Notes: a model not told the origin generated them from the sequence alone. 64,000 bases of DNA from Paenibacillus sp. FSL R10-2734 (GCF_037963865.1 NZ_CP150170.1:4588001-4652000); one strand, 5' to 3'. Positions 1 through 8,748 are shown, counted from the first letter of the stretch. Made by a program: numbers and translations.

Positions 1-1116
1 CAGCATAATTAAATTAAGACTAGTATTTATCGTGATCCCTGATAACAGGAATAAGGTAATCGTAATGATGCTTAGACCCACAAAGGCCAACGGACGGGCT
101 CCCACTTTATCAAATAATTTTCCACCCAGCGGCATGCCGATTACACAAGCTAAAGCTTGTGGTAGCAGAATTAGTCCCGTCTCTAGTGGTGTATAAGCCC
201 GAATCTGCTGTAAGTATAGCGGCACGAACAGCATGGAACCAAACAATGCTGCTTGCATGACCCATGTTAGAATAATGCCGCGGGTGAAATCTGAGGAACG
301 GAAGACACGTAGATCCAGCAAAGGTTGCTTATGGCGCAGCTCAACGATTATAAAAAGAAGTAACGCAACGCCCCCAACAGATAACCCGAGGATTGCTGGG
401 GTCGATGACCAACTATTCCCCCCACCTTCATTTACTCCATAAGCCAGCATGGAGAACGCAATCGGAGCCAGGATAATACCTAGTATATCGAGGTTTCCTT
501 TACTGATCTTCTCTGACTTAGGTAGATACTTAACACCAAGAATAATACCAACAATCCCAATCGGCACGTTAATCAAAAAGATCCAATGCCAGCTAACATA
601 TTCCACAAGCCATCCGGATAATATTGGTCCAAGTGCAGGAGCTAGCAGCATGGGAATTCCAAGCATCCCCATAATCGACCCTCTTCTTTCTACCGGAGCT
701 AATTTAAAGACCATTGCCATCCCTATAGGAGCAACCATCCCCCCACCAAGTCCTTGAATTACACGAAAAATAACAAGCTGTGTTGAAGTTTGAGCCACTG
801 AACATAACATGGAGCCGAGAATAAACAACGTGAGCGTCACCAGAAACACCTGTTTTGACCCGAAGCGGTCAGTCATCCACCCAGCGAGCGGAATTACAGC
901 AGCTAAAGCTAACGTGTAACCTGTGATCGCCCATTGAATCGTTTGGAGATCGGAGCCAAAATAGTCCACCAGTTTTGGTATTGCCACATTCACGACGGTT
1001 CCATCCAGAATAACCATAATCATTCCGACGATAATTGCAAGAAGCGGGGGGAGGATAGCTCTTAGTGAGAATGGCCGTTCTTCTGTCGGGCTACTCTGCG
1101 TAATTGATTTTGTCAT
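1..1116 (-). CDS. DHA2-family MFS drug exporter, C-terminus cut by window edge
   Basis: The open frame starts with ATG at 1116 and runs off the left edge, leaving 372 codons of what is normally a protein of about 480-520 residues. The N-terminal half shows alternating hydrophobic segments and the DHA2 (14-TM, EmrB/LmrB) hallmarks: a VILDGTVVNVAIP motif in TM1, GWMTDRFGSK in the TM2-3 loop and RVIQGLGGGMVAP in TM4. Proteins of this group export drugs or other hydrophobic compounds in exchange for protons at the cytoplasmic membrane. The substrate cannot be read from sequence. No regulator gene lies upstream, but a perfect inverted repeat sits in the promoter region. A second DHA2 exporter lies at 6.3-7.8 kb. 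The family call is firm and the role is inferred. Confidence 0.9.
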   Translation of the reverse strand, partial: MTKSITQSSPTEERPFSLRAILPPLLAIIVGMIMVILDGTVVNVAIPKLVDYFGSDLQTIQWAITGYTLALAAVIPLAGWMTDRFGSKQVFLVTLTLFILGSMLCSVAQTSTQLVIFRVIQGLGGGMVAPIGMAMVFKLAPVERRGSIMGMLGIPMLLAPALGPILSGWLVEYVSWHWIFLINVPIGIVGIILGVKYLPKSEKISKGNLDILGIILAPIAFSMLAYGVNEGGGNSWSSTPAILGLSVGGVALLLFIIVELRHKQPLLDLRVFRSSDFTRGIILTWVMQAALFGSMLFVPLYLQQIRAYTPLETGLILLPQALACVIGMPLGGKLFDKVGARPLAFVGLSIITITLFLLSGITINTSLNLIML

Positions 1117-1144
1117 CCAGTACTCCACTCTTTTCTCTAATTTA

Positions 1145-1159
1145 GTTAAATACTTTAAC
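1145..1159. promoter_or_regulatory. inverted repeat, candidate operator of the MFS gene
   Basis: A perfect 6-bp inverted repeat GTTAAA-TAC-TTTAAC lies 29 bp upstream of the exporter start. Placement and symmetry suit a small dimeric repressor (MarR or TetR type), but no such gene is adjacent. The operator role is inference. Confidence 0.4.
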
Positions 1160-1186
1160 GATTATTTCAAATTTTAATTTACCTTC

Positions 1187-1253
1187 GATGAACGTGAAAG
1201 TCAACAAATAAAACCCTTTTTTACAATAAAAATACATTGCATTTACGTTCATC
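1187..1253. repeat. long-spaced inverted repeat upstream of MFS gene
   Basis: GATGAACGTGAAA at 1187-1199 is mirrored by TTTACGTTCATC at 1242-1253 (one mismatch over 12), with 42 bp between. It could be a pair of regulator half-sites or the base of a leader hairpin. The spacing of the arm centres is about five helical turns. Confidence 0.4.
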
Positions 1254-1270
1254 TCAGAATGTTTTATTAA

Positions 1271-1336
1271 AACCAAAAACAGACTATACGTGGTCCCCAT
1301 AAGAAGTTACTTCCTAAGGAACGCGCGTATAGCCTG
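1271..1336 (-). terminator. Rho-independent terminator
   Basis: On the minus strand an 11-bp stem (CAGGCTATACG with CGTATAGTCTG, one G-T pair) closes a loop of about 35 nt and is followed by TTTTTGGTTTT. It lies just downstream of the stop codon at 1371. Confidence 0.75.
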
Positions 1337-1370
1337 CTGTGCCTAAAACTGTATCACTAAAGTTCTTAGA

Positions 1371-2123
1371 TTAAATTGATGGCAGGTTTCCCTTTAATTC
1401 AATAATCTTACCAGATTTATTGAGAACAAACTCAAGGGATGCCTCTGTTTCAGCAAAGCCAAGTAAACATTTTATCGAAACCTGATCTTCTTTTTGACTA
1501 CTTTCAGTAGACTTTATTCCATGGTAAGTACCAGCTCTTGCAGTAAAATCAGCCCAATACTTCTGCAAACCCGTAACGGAAAGCGAACGCTTCATTTCAT
1601 CGCTAAAGAATCGATTCTCTAATTCTTGAAATTGTCCAGTGCTCAGCAGTCCAGCTATCACACTTGCTGTGACCTCGGGCGCATAAACTTCCACTAGTCT
1701 AGCTTCGGCATCATAGGCAGTCACTAGTCCTAAACTTGTGAAAAAAGAAAGTGGAACGTATAAGTGTTCCTTTTTAAACACAACTTCATCTTTAAAAACT
1801 CTTTTCTCTGTATCATTTATGGTAATATGGTCGTCTCCTACCTTATAATCAATCTTTTCTTTGACTCCACTTAATGTGATGGTACCTGAGTTTTTTTGAT
1901 AAGCCACTTTGTATTTCAAGGCATTTGATGCTTCTCTAAGCGGGATCATGACCGTAGAACCGCTAGGATAAGGCGAATACGGTTCTGTGCTTAAAACTTG
2001 TCCATTCAAAATCAACCTGACATCGCTAGACTCAGCCCAGACCGTAGAAGAGGCAAGACTTCCAAATCCATTAGCTATCAAAAGCACACCTAACACAACA
2101 ACAGCCGCGATTTTGTTTATCAC
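1371..2123 (-). CDS. secreted copper amine oxidase N-domain-like protein
   Basis: The 250-residue product has a signal peptide (about residues 1-30, cleavage likely after VWA). A copper amine oxidase N-terminal-like region follows (about 34-150), with the typical LNGQVL, IPLREASNAL and LYVPLSFF segments. The C-terminal domain (about 157-247) resembles the DUF3887 fold. In Paenibacillus, CuAmO_N domains are non-catalytic modules of secreted or cell-wall proteins, and the catalytic amine oxidase domain is absent here. The gene appears to be monocistronic, with its own terminator. The function is unknown and probably lies at the cell surface. Confidence 0.75.
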   Translation of the reverse strand: MINKIAAVVVLGVLLIANGFGSLASSTVWAESSDVRLILNGQVLSTEPYSPYPSGSTVMIPLREASNALKYKVAYQKNSGTITLSGVKEKIDYKVGDDHITINDTEKRVFKDEVVFKKEHLYVPLSFFTSLGLVTAYDAEARLVEVYAPEVTASVIAGLLSTGQFQELENRFFSDEMKRSLSVTGLQKYWADFTARAGTYHGIKSTESSQKEDQVSIKCLLGFAETEASLEFVLNKSGKIIELKGNLPSI

Positions 2124-2203
2124 CTCAAAACCTCCTTTTTTATGCCTACTATTATTATATTCGTTTCCAGCCTAAGCTAATCCTCTGATCATCAAACTCC
2201 ATA

Positions 2204-2246
2204 CAAAAAAAAGAAGCAGTTCAACATTAAGTTAAATCGCTTCTTA
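2204..2246 (-). terminator. Rho-independent terminator of first paralogue
   Basis: On the minus strand AAGAAGC pairs with GCTTCTT around an imperfect inner stem and is followed by a run of T. The same structure follows the paralogous gene at 5.1 kb, so the terminator was duplicated with the gene. Confidence 0.85.
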
Positions 2247-2304
2247 ATTAGGTTATTCACCGCTGTCTGTGGACATAAGAGGTTGAGTTTCCTTAGACTG
2301 ATAA

Positions 2305-3213
2305 TTACGAGTTTACAGTTTCATCAAGAAATTTTTCTATTACAGGTGTCAATTTGTTATTCGTGGAATTAAGTAATTGAAGCAGCTTTTCTAAAATCGA
2401 AAGAATTCTAGTATCAGCTTTGCTATCTTTTAGTGCATTCTCATACGCCTTTTTTACTTCTGGTTTAATTACTTGCTCATCATAGTCATACGCAGGTGTA
2501 TTACTTGTTCCATATAATAATCGTGAGGTCACAAAAAGTAGCTCTTTTTGAATAACAGCAGACCGGTTGGAAGCAGGATAGCTCGTAACAAAATCCTCTA
2601 TTGCAAGCGCCCTTCTCGTTAACTCGGTCCAACTAATCACAATCGCTGCATCAGATACACTCGGTTGATTAGATTCGGTGGTCATGATGTCAATGTAAGC
2701 TGCTATGTCCTTCGTAACATTCGGCTTAAAAGTCTTAAAGCCCTCATAATGCATTACCGGATAGTACATGCCCTCACTGGTCTCCAGCTTATATCCCTTA
2801 TCTCGACCTTCCATTAATACAGAGCGAATTTTAGAATCTTTTATCGTGTTAAGGAGAGTCGTATAGGTTAGACTTTTACTTTTGCTATAAGCACTGTTTA
2901 TCGCTTTCTGGACATTCTCTGGAAAAACCTTTTCTGAGTATACAGGTAAATATGCCTTCTGTGCATTTTCAAGCTGAAGTGTCATCTGCGTCGCCGTCCA
3001 GTTATCCACTTCTTTGATATGGTTAATCAAGTAATTACGTGCGTTAGCAAGAGAGGTGGGGTTCTGTACATACTGCTGGAATTGATTATAGGCGCTTGGA
3101 GAATCTTTTGCAGTTGCGGCAGATACAGTACCTGTTGTATGTATACTCCCGAACCCTCCCATAGAGCCTAGAGCAATGGTAAAACTTATCAAGCCTGCTT
3201 TTTTCCATCCCAT
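2305..3213 (-). CDS. secreted protein of unknown function, paralogue A
   Basis: The product has 302 residues and a signal peptide ending near VSAAT (about residue 33). The mature part looks mostly alpha-helical with no recognised catalytic motif. Shared signatures with the 298-residue product at 5161-6057 include a QQYVQ segment, LINHI, EGMYYP, DIAAYIDIM, TNQPSVSD/SNQPSVSD and a C-terminal ILEKLL...N...EKFL...TVNS. The two are clear paralogues. The ATG has a strong site (GGGAGGT, 6 nt away). It follows the HAAS-SEDS gene by 59 bp without a terminator, so it may be the last gene of the padR operon. I do not recognise a function. Confidence 0.8.
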   Translation of the reverse strand: MGWKKAGLISFTIALGSMGGFGSIHTTGTVSAATAKDSPSAYNQFQQYVQNPTSLANARNYLINHIKEVDNWTATQMTLQLENAQKAYLPVYSEKVFPENVQKAINSAYSKSKSLTYTTLLNTIKDSKIRSVLMEGRDKGYKLETSEGMYYPVMHYEGFKTFKPNVTKDIAAYIDIMTTESNQPSVSDAAIVISWTELTRRALAIEDFVTSYPASNRSAVIQKELLFVTSRLLYGTSNTPAYDYDEQVIKPEVKKAYENALKDSKADTRILSILEKLLQLLNSTNNKLTPVIEKFLDETVNS

Positions 3214-3272
3214 AAAAAGACCTCCCTTAAGTATTCATACTTCATAATTAGACATACAAGAAGATCCTGAAT

Positions 3273-4598
3273 CTAACCCAGCACAGTACAATCTTGGACG
3301 CCTCCAATATCCTTCCTACGATAAATGCCCATCAAAAGTCCAATCGCAGCATATTCAAACCACACATGACTCCCATAACTCAGGAAAGGAAATGGAATAG
3401 AGGTCAGCATCATTCCCCCACTCAAAACAGCAAGGCCGTAGGCCAGTCTTATAGCAAGTAAAAATGCCAAACCAACAACTAGTGCCTGTCCATAAGATTC
3501 ACGAATTGCTCGTACCGTTGAAAGAAGCTTAATAAAAAAACAGGCTACAACAGCTACCAGAACCAACCCGCCCGCCCAACCAAAACAATGGATAAGATAA
3601 ATCGGCAACAGATCTGAGTAGACATACGGGAGCTTCTGTTCCACTGATCCGAATCCGTGACCCCACCAACCTGCTGAATTAATAACTTCACGCATTACTT
3701 GGTATATATACCCATAACCTTCTGGATCTGAAGATGGATTTAAAGCACTTATGAATCTAGCCATTAGATAGTCACTCTTTAAGCTGAAAATTAGTCCAGC
3801 TATTATAAGGAGCCCAAATAACATGGCACTCTTTTTCCATTCACGAGTAATCCATACATACAATACTAATGAAGAGAGAAGATACACCACTAACTCTGGA
3901 AGAGATTTTAAAAAGATAAGCAACAAAGCGGGTACTAACAAAATACCTATGTCAAGCAACCCACTTCGCCAAGTTTTACTTTTAGTTACTTTCCTGCGAT
4001 TTACTAGAATCCCTGTTAATGCAACCATCAAAACATAGGGACGATAGGTAGTCATGTCAGGTAAAATAGTAAATATTTGAGGACCATAATTCACTCCATT
4101 TACTGTTACACCCCAGAACATACTTGTCAAAATCCCCGCTAAAGTTAGTCCATATAATACCCATGATAGACCCTTCAGCTTTCTGAAATCAATGAAATAC
4201 AATCCAAACATTAAAACAATTCCAATGAGTATATTTATGGACTGGCGTTTAAGCGCATTATCTAAAAAAGCACCTTTAGCAATATCACTATAGCCTACAT
4301 CCACCGAGCCCATTCCAATTAAACTGATCGCGGATAACAAAGCTACAACTCCAAACAATCCCCAAGGTACACGTGGCTTATGTATTTGATGAAGCTCTTT
4401 TCCTAAAACCTGTGGGTTCCCCATTTGTGTGATTGCCCAAGCTATTGCTTCATCCTGTGGTGCGCCGGTCGCTTCTTTTTCACAAATTAAATCTTCCAGG
4501 TGACTAGCTAATTCTTGGCGTATCTCTGAGTGAGCTTTTTTCGCTTTAATCTCTGCACATACTTCATCCAAAAATTGCTGCTGCCTCTCTTTCATCAT
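3273..4598 (-). CDS. HAAS-domain / FtsW-RodA-SpoVE (SEDS) family membrane protein
   Basis: The first ~75 residues of this 441-residue protein form a HAAS-like helical domain (EIRQELASHLEDL, MGNPQVLGKELHQIH). Such domains usually accompany PadR regulators. The rest is a polytopic SEDS domain ending with the hallmark IPFPFLSYG segment. SEDS proteins polymerise peptidoglycan glycan strands. The catalytic-loop aspartate seems kept (YVYSD, about residue 329), but the acidic pair usual after it (GEE) is replaced by IHC. The start overlaps the padR stop (ATGA at 4595-4598), so the two are translationally coupled. This fusion class recurs in Bacillus and Paenibacillus, and its substrate is unknown. 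Confidence 0.85.
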   Translation of the reverse strand: MMKERQQQFLDEVCAEIKAKKAHSEIRQELASHLEDLICEKEATGAPQDEAIAWAITQMGNPQVLGKELHQIHKPRVPWGLFGVVALLSAISLIGMGSVDVGYSDIAKGAFLDNALKRQSINILIGIVLMFGLYFIDFRKLKGLSWVLYGLTLAGILTSMFWGVTVNGVNYGPQIFTILPDMTTYRPYVLMVALTGILVNRRKVTKSKTWRSGLLDIGILLVPALLLIFLKSLPELVVYLLSSLVLYVWITREWKKSAMLFGLLIIAGLIFSLKSDYLMARFISALNPSSDPEGYGYIYQVMREVINSAGWWGHGFGSVEQKLPYVYSDLLPIYLIHCFGWAGGLVLVAVVACFFIKLLSTVRAIRESYGQALVVGLAFLLAIRLAYGLAVLSGGMMLTSIPFPFLSYGSHVWFEYAAIGLLMGIYRRKDIGGVQDCTVLG

Positions 4599-4927
4599 AC
4601 ACTACCCTCTCCCAGAACAGAGTCAACTGCACCTTTGAAAACAAGCCACTCCGCCCTTTTCTCCTTGAGCTTCTCTTTCCCTTCATCCAGTATTCTATAG
4701 TATTTACGCTTCCTTCCGTCTACCTCCATCCAGTAAGCTTCTACCCAACGCTCGCTTTCCATTGCATGCAAAATCGGATATAAGGTTCCTTCTTTTAACG
4801 AAAAAACACCCTGTGATCTCAGCTCCAGCGCTTTGATCAGCTCATAACCATATAATGGCTTCTCCAGCAAAAGAGTCAAAACCAATGTACCCGTACTGCC
4901 CTTCAGCATTTCTTTACTTACTTTCAA
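4595..4927 (-). CDS. PadR-family transcriptional regulator
   Basis: The 110-residue protein is a PadR winged helix, with LVLTLLLEKPLYGYELIKAL as the first helices, a KEGTLYPILHAMESE recognition segment and a basic wing (GRKRKYY). PadR proteins are dimeric repressors that often control membrane-protein genes downstream. Here the next gene starts within its stop codon and carries a HAAS domain, the classic partner, so autoregulation of this operon is expected. Its start is preceded by AGGAGGTGCAAACC. Confidence 0.9.
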   Translation of the reverse strand: MKVSKEMLKGSTGTLVLTLLLEKPLYGYELIKALELRSQGVFSLKEGTLYPILHAMESERWVEAYWMEVDGRKRKYYRILDEGKEKLKEKRAEWLVFKGAVDSVLGEGSV

Positions 4928-5084
4928 TGGTTTGCACCTCCTAATCTATTAATTTCAATGACTAATATCTGAAAAACATGAATTTTATCTTTTCTTTTAT
5001 ACCTAGGATAACTATACATCGTAAATCTATGTATGTAAAGTTCCCGATAACACTTGCCCTATTTAAGAAGGTCCATAATCAATT

Positions 5085-5130
5085 CCAAAAAAAAGAAGCA
5101 GTTCAATGTGATATTGAATCGCTTCTTCCA
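5085..5130 (-). terminator. Rho-independent terminator of second paralogue
   Basis: The minus-strand stem AAGAAGC/GCTTCTT (5093-5099 and 5121-5127) contains a perfect inner TTCAAT/ATTGAA stem and is followed by eight T. It is nearly the same as the terminator at 2204-2246. Confidence 0.9.
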
Positions 5131-5160
5131 ATTAGGTTATTCTATTTTGAAATCAAATGA

Positions 5161-6057
5161 TTATTTTGAATTTACGGTTTCCTTTAGAAATTTCTCTACT
5201 TCAGGTGTGAATTTATTATGTGTAGAGTCAAGTAATTTCAGCAGTTTTTCTAAAATTGTAACGATCCTACTATCTCCTGTGGCATTCTTCACCGCGGCTT
5301 CATATGCTTGTCTAACTTCTGGTTCGATTACTAGTTTATCATCAGTGTTGCTTGCTCCATATAATAAAAAAGCGGTCGCATCTTGGAGTTGTTGTTTAAT
5401 AGCAGAAGTCCGGTTTGAAGAAGGATATTTCGTCACAAAATCCTCCATCGTAAGTACTCTGTTCGTTAGCTCTGACCAGCTAATCGCAACTGCCCCATCC
5501 GATACACTCGGTTGATTGGTCTCAGTAGCCATGATATCAATGTAAGCAGCGATGTCTTTCGATATATAAGGCTTAAATATCTTGAAACTCTCATAATTCA
5601 TGGTTGGATAATACATACCCTCACTGGTCATTATTTGATAACCCTTATTCGAGCCCTCAATTAATACGCTGGATATTTTGGAATCTTTGATCGCATTGAG
5701 TAGATCAGTATACTTAAGACTTTTGCTTTTAATATAGACACTATTTATCGCTTTCTGAACATTATCCGGATAAACTTTTTCTGAGTATACACGCAAGTGT
5801 GCGTTCTGTGCATTCTCAAGCTGTAGCGTCATCATTGTCGCTGTCGAGGTATCCACTTCATCGATATGGTTAATCAAATAATTGCGTGCATGTGCAAGTG
5901 ATGCCGGCTTCTGTACATACTGTTGAAATAACTTATATACACTTGTGGATTCTTTCGATGTTGCGGCAGCTACAGTGTTTGTATGTATGCTCCCAAAACC
6001 ACCCACAGAACCTAGTGCAATAGCAACGCTTAATAATCCAACTTTTTTCCAATTCAT
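5161..6057 (-). CDS. secreted protein of unknown function, paralogue B
   Basis: The 298-residue product is a paralogue of the protein at 2305-3213 over its full length. It has the same type of signal peptide (MNWKKVGLLSVAIALGSVGG start, cleavage near residue 32) and the same conserved blocks (LINHI, EGMYYP, DIAAYIDIM, TNQPSVSD). It is monocistronic, with its own terminator before padR. Two paralogues flanking the padR / HAAS-SEDS pair suggest a local duplication and perhaps a shared envelope role. The function is not known. Confidence 0.8.
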   Translation of the reverse strand: MNWKKVGLLSVAIALGSVGGFGSIHTNTVAAATSKESTSVYKLFQQYVQKPASLAHARNYLINHIDEVDTSTATMMTLQLENAQNAHLRVYSEKVYPDNVQKAINSVYIKSKSLKYTDLLNAIKDSKISSVLIEGSNKGYQIMTSEGMYYPTMNYESFKIFKPYISKDIAAYIDIMATETNQPSVSDGAVAISWSELTNRVLTMEDFVTKYPSSNRTSAIKQQLQDATAFLLYGASNTDDKLVIEPEVRQAYEAAVKNATGDSRIVTILEKLLKLLDSTHNKFTPEVEKFLKETVNSK

Positions 6058-6211
6058 TTTAAGATCTCCTTACGTCATTTTTTTATGTAATTATACAAAA
6101 TAATTAGAAATTACGAGTATCAATAGTGTAACTTACTCGACATCTATTCTTCATTTTTCTTAAAGTAAATTCTTTCACATAGTTACTATGCAAAGCTCCC
6201 ACAAGCAAAAT

Positions 6212-6285
6212 AAAAATCCCCTCCGATCAACAGTGGGTTGTCCATAAGTTCATGAACTTTAACCACTGTCTAGCGTAAGGGGATT
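6212..6285 (-). terminator. large nested terminator hairpin
   Basis: On the minus strand AATCCCCT pairs with AGGGGATT, followed by TTTT. Inside lie ACAGTGG/CCACTGT arms and an AAGTTCATGAACTT palindrome. It ends the lmrAB-like operon. The three nested stems are unusually elaborate for a simple terminator. Confidence 0.8.
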
Positions 6286-6336
6286 ATACAAAATGTTACC
6301 TTATAGTAATCTTTTTTTGTACGATAATCTTATTTA

Positions 6337-7803
6337 TTAATGCATTGGAGTATTCATTTTATGATCTACAACTACTCTTTTTACGAAGAAAGCAAGAATT
6401 AGACCCACAATAGCCATGCTCATTCCGAAAATAAATGCATTTTGTACACCTTGCGTGAACGCAGGCAACAAATTAGCTGGATCTGCAGGATCGGCCACAG
6501 TCTTCATATAACTCTTAGAACCTGCGGACATAATGCTAACAGCTAATGCAGTACCGATCGCACCAGCGACCTGCTGCAATGTATTCATAATCGCTGTACC
6601 ATCTGGATATAGTTCTAGCGGCAACTGGTTAATACCGTTGGTTTGTGCAGGCATAAATACCATCGACACACCGATCATAAGTGTACTGTGAAGTACGATT
6701 ACGAATACGACCGTAGAAGCTACAGTAATACTGGAGAAGAACCACAAAGCTGCGGCTGCAATAACAAGACCCGGGATAACGAGCCATTTCGGACCGTATT
6801 TATCAAACATACGACCCATGATTGGGGACATCAACCCGTTAATAATCCCCCCTGGAAGCAATAGCAAGCCCGCTTTGAACGCCGTATATCCTTGACCTTG
6901 TTGAAGATACATCGGAAGAATCAACATGGAGGATAGGATAACCATCATACAGATAAATACCATCGCTACACCAATGGAGAACATTGGATATTTAAAAGCA
7001 CGCAAATTAATCATCGGCTGCTTCATCTTCATTTGGCGCAATCCGAACAATAAGAGTGATACAACACCTACTACTATGGCTATGATCACTTTTGGACTTC
7101 CCCAACCGGCTTCTTCGCCGGCGCTACTGAAACCAAACACGATACCACCAAACCCGATTGATGATAACACTATGGAGAGGATATCGATCTTCGGCTTCGT
7201 AACCTTCGTCACATTTTGCATGAAGAGGATTCCGAAGATCAAGGCGATCACTAGGAATGGCAGTGACAACCAGAAGATCCAGTGCCAGCTAAGACTTTCA
7301 ATTAGAAGTCCTGCAATAGTTGGTCCGATCGCTGGTGCTACCATGATAACTAAACCAATCATTCCCATCGCGGCACCCCGTTTTTCAGGAGCAATGATGA
7401 TAAGAATGGTATTAAACATTAGTGGTAATAAGAGTGCTGTACCCATTGCTTGTACCACACGTGCTGTAAGTAGGAACTCAAAATTAGGTGACACTGCCGC
7501 TAGAAACGTTCCAAGTATCGAAAAACATAACGCAGCAACAAATAGCTGTCTAGTCGAGAACCACTGAAGCAGCATACCCGAAATCGGAACTAGAATTCCC
7601 AGTGTAAGCAGATAAGCTGTCGTCAACCATTGTGCTGTTGCTGGAGTAATTGATAGGACATTCATAAGATCGCTTAAAGCTACATTTAGTGCTGTTTCAC
7701 TGAACATTCCGATAAATCCTGCAAGTAATAATGAGACTAGAATCGGAATCGTTTTAAACTTCTTTACTTCTTTTTGTTGATTTCCTTGCATTGTTGCGTC
7801 CAC
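6337..7803 (-). CDS. lmrB: LmrB-like DHA2-family multidrug exporter
   Basis: A GTG start at 7803 is preferred because AGGGGG lies exactly 7 nt upstream. This gives 488 residues, the usual size for 14-TM DHA2 exporters. Diagnostic segments are LNVALSDLMN in TM1, QWLTTAYLLTLGILVPISG in TM2 and RVVQAMGTALLLPL in TM4. LmrB of B. subtilis exports lincomycin and related drugs by proton antiport. The TetR gene 37 bp upstream completes an lmrA-lmrB-like operon. The substrate range is inferred from that arrangement only. Confidence 0.85.
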   Translation of the reverse strand: MDATMQGNQQKEVKKFKTIPILVSLLLAGFIGMFSETALNVALSDLMNVLSITPATAQWLTTAYLLTLGILVPISGMLLQWFSTRQLFVAALCFSILGTFLAAVSPNFEFLLTARVVQAMGTALLLPLMFNTILIIIAPEKRGAAMGMIGLVIMVAPAIGPTIAGLLIESLSWHWIFWLSLPFLVIALIFGILFMQNVTKVTKPKIDILSIVLSSIGFGGIVFGFSSAGEEAGWGSPKVIIAIVVGVVSLLLFGLRQMKMKQPMINLRAFKYPMFSIGVAMVFICMMVILSSMLILPMYLQQGQGYTAFKAGLLLLPGGIINGLMSPIMGRMFDKYGPKWLVIPGLVIAAAALWFFSSITVASTVVFVIVLHSTLMIGVSMVFMPAQTNGINQLPLELYPDGTAIMNTLQQVAGAIGTALAVSIMSAGSKSYMKTVADPADPANLLPAFTQGVQNAFIFGMSMAIVGLILAFFVKRVVVDHKMNTPMH

Positions 7804-7840
7804 TCTTAATCCCCCTGATGATCTGTCTATTAGTCTGTTT

Positions 7841-8410
7841 CTAGCCAAGTATTGCTGGGATAATCTTCGCCGCCGCGAGAAGCGGTTGTTCATCCCGAAA
7901 AGTCAGCGTCTGAAGTAGCGCGCCTTCAAATAAAGAGACAATAACTGAAGCCTTATCGCATGCAGTCTTGTCCTCCACCCCTTCTTCCAGAAGGCGTTTC
8001 TTGATCACATCTTGCAAGTCCATAAACACAGATTTACATGCAGTCCGCAGCTCCTCACTAATACAAGAGGTCTCCGCCGCTAACCAAAAACTGAACGGAA
8101 CAATCCCCTCGAATGAGGATTCCACAGCATTCATAGCCATTCCAAGAATGAAATCCTCCATCGCTTCAGCCGCATTATCACAACTCTCCACATGATACTT
8201 AAGCTTCTGAGCAACAACTTCACTAGTCCGGTTAATGCATGTTAAAGCCAGCTCTTCTTTGCCGTGGGGGAAATAATAATAAAGAGATCCCTTCGGAGAA
8301 TCGCTATCTTTTATAATCTGATTTAGTCCTGTTGCATGATATCCCTGAGAAAAAAATAATTTCGAAGCGGTGTCCAGAATCGCCTCACGCGTATTCGGCT
8401 TGTTCGACAA
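7841..8410 (-). CDS. lmrA: LmrA/YxaF-like TetR-family repressor
   Basis: The 189-residue protein starts with TTG at 8410 (AAGGAAG 7 nt upstream). It has a TetR helix-turn-helix in residues 8-55 (TREAILDTASKLFF, YHATGLNQIIKDSDSPKGSL, YYYFPHGKEEL). The SPKGSLYYYFPHGKEEL segment is typical of the LmrA/YxaF branch, and the C-terminal part is an all-helical ligand domain. The gene most likely represses itself and the exporter downstream until a drug binds. A TAGACCAATTG element overlaps its promoter. Confidence 0.85.
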   Translation of the reverse strand: MSNKPNTREAILDTASKLFFSQGYHATGLNQIIKDSDSPKGSLYYYFPHGKEELALTCINRTSEVVAQKLKYHVESCDNAAEAMEDFILGMAMNAVESSFEGIVPFSFWLAAETSCISEELRTACKSVFMDLQDVIKKRLLEEGVEDKTACDKASVIVSLFEGALLQTLTFRDEQPLLAAAKIIPAILG

Positions 8411-8426
8411 GCTGACACTTCCTTTG

Positions 8427-8446
8427 CATTATAACAATTGGTCTAC
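8427..8446 (-). promoter_or_regulatory. promoter -10 and candidate LmrA-type operator
   Basis: On the minus strand TAGACCAATTGTTATAAT contains a perfect TATAAT (-10) directly joined to a TAGACCA half-site. The latter resembles the AtAGACC... box reported for B. subtilis LmrA/YxaF. It lies just upstream of the regulator start. The operator role is inferred. Confidence 0.45.
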
Positions 8447-8565
8447 ATAATAAAACCATATTTTTAAGAGATATGTCAACATATAAATTACTTAAATTAA
8501 AAGTAATTCGATGGAAAATAATAGGATCGAACTCTATCCGCTCAGCACATTATGTCCAGCCCCCC

Positions 8566-8748
8566 CATCGGACTCAGATGCAGCTATTGGTGCCAAAACA
8601 GGCGTTTTGACACATTTTCGGACCTGAGCGACGCTATTTCACTCAAACGGGGCAGTTTTCATCCATTTTTATGCACATAGCTGCATTGGGGTCCGATAAT
8701 CCTTCAAAAGGTTACTTTTCGAGTATATAAGGTCCCTGGAGTCCGATA
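8566..8748. repeat. 183-bp palindromic intergenic repeat, copy 1
   Basis: This copy matches the one at 8902-9084 with 13 differences over an aligned 187 bp. It is bounded by inverted ends (ATCGGACTC and GAGTCCGAT) and carries internal mirrored blocks ATGCAGCTAT/ATAGCTGCAT and GGACCT/AGGTCC, so the whole element can fold into a long hairpin. No open frame is evident. It resembles a MITE- or REP-like dispersed element, and I have a recollection of similar repeats in Paenibacillus intergenic regions. Confidence 0.8.

Noticed and set aside
233..757. Two plus-strand open frames
   Set aside because: They lie antisense to the clear MFS gene, have no ribosome site and show no coding-like sequence.
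5054..5515. Plus-strand 153-codon open frame
   Set aside because: Most of it is antisense to the paralogue B gene and it runs across that gene's terminator.
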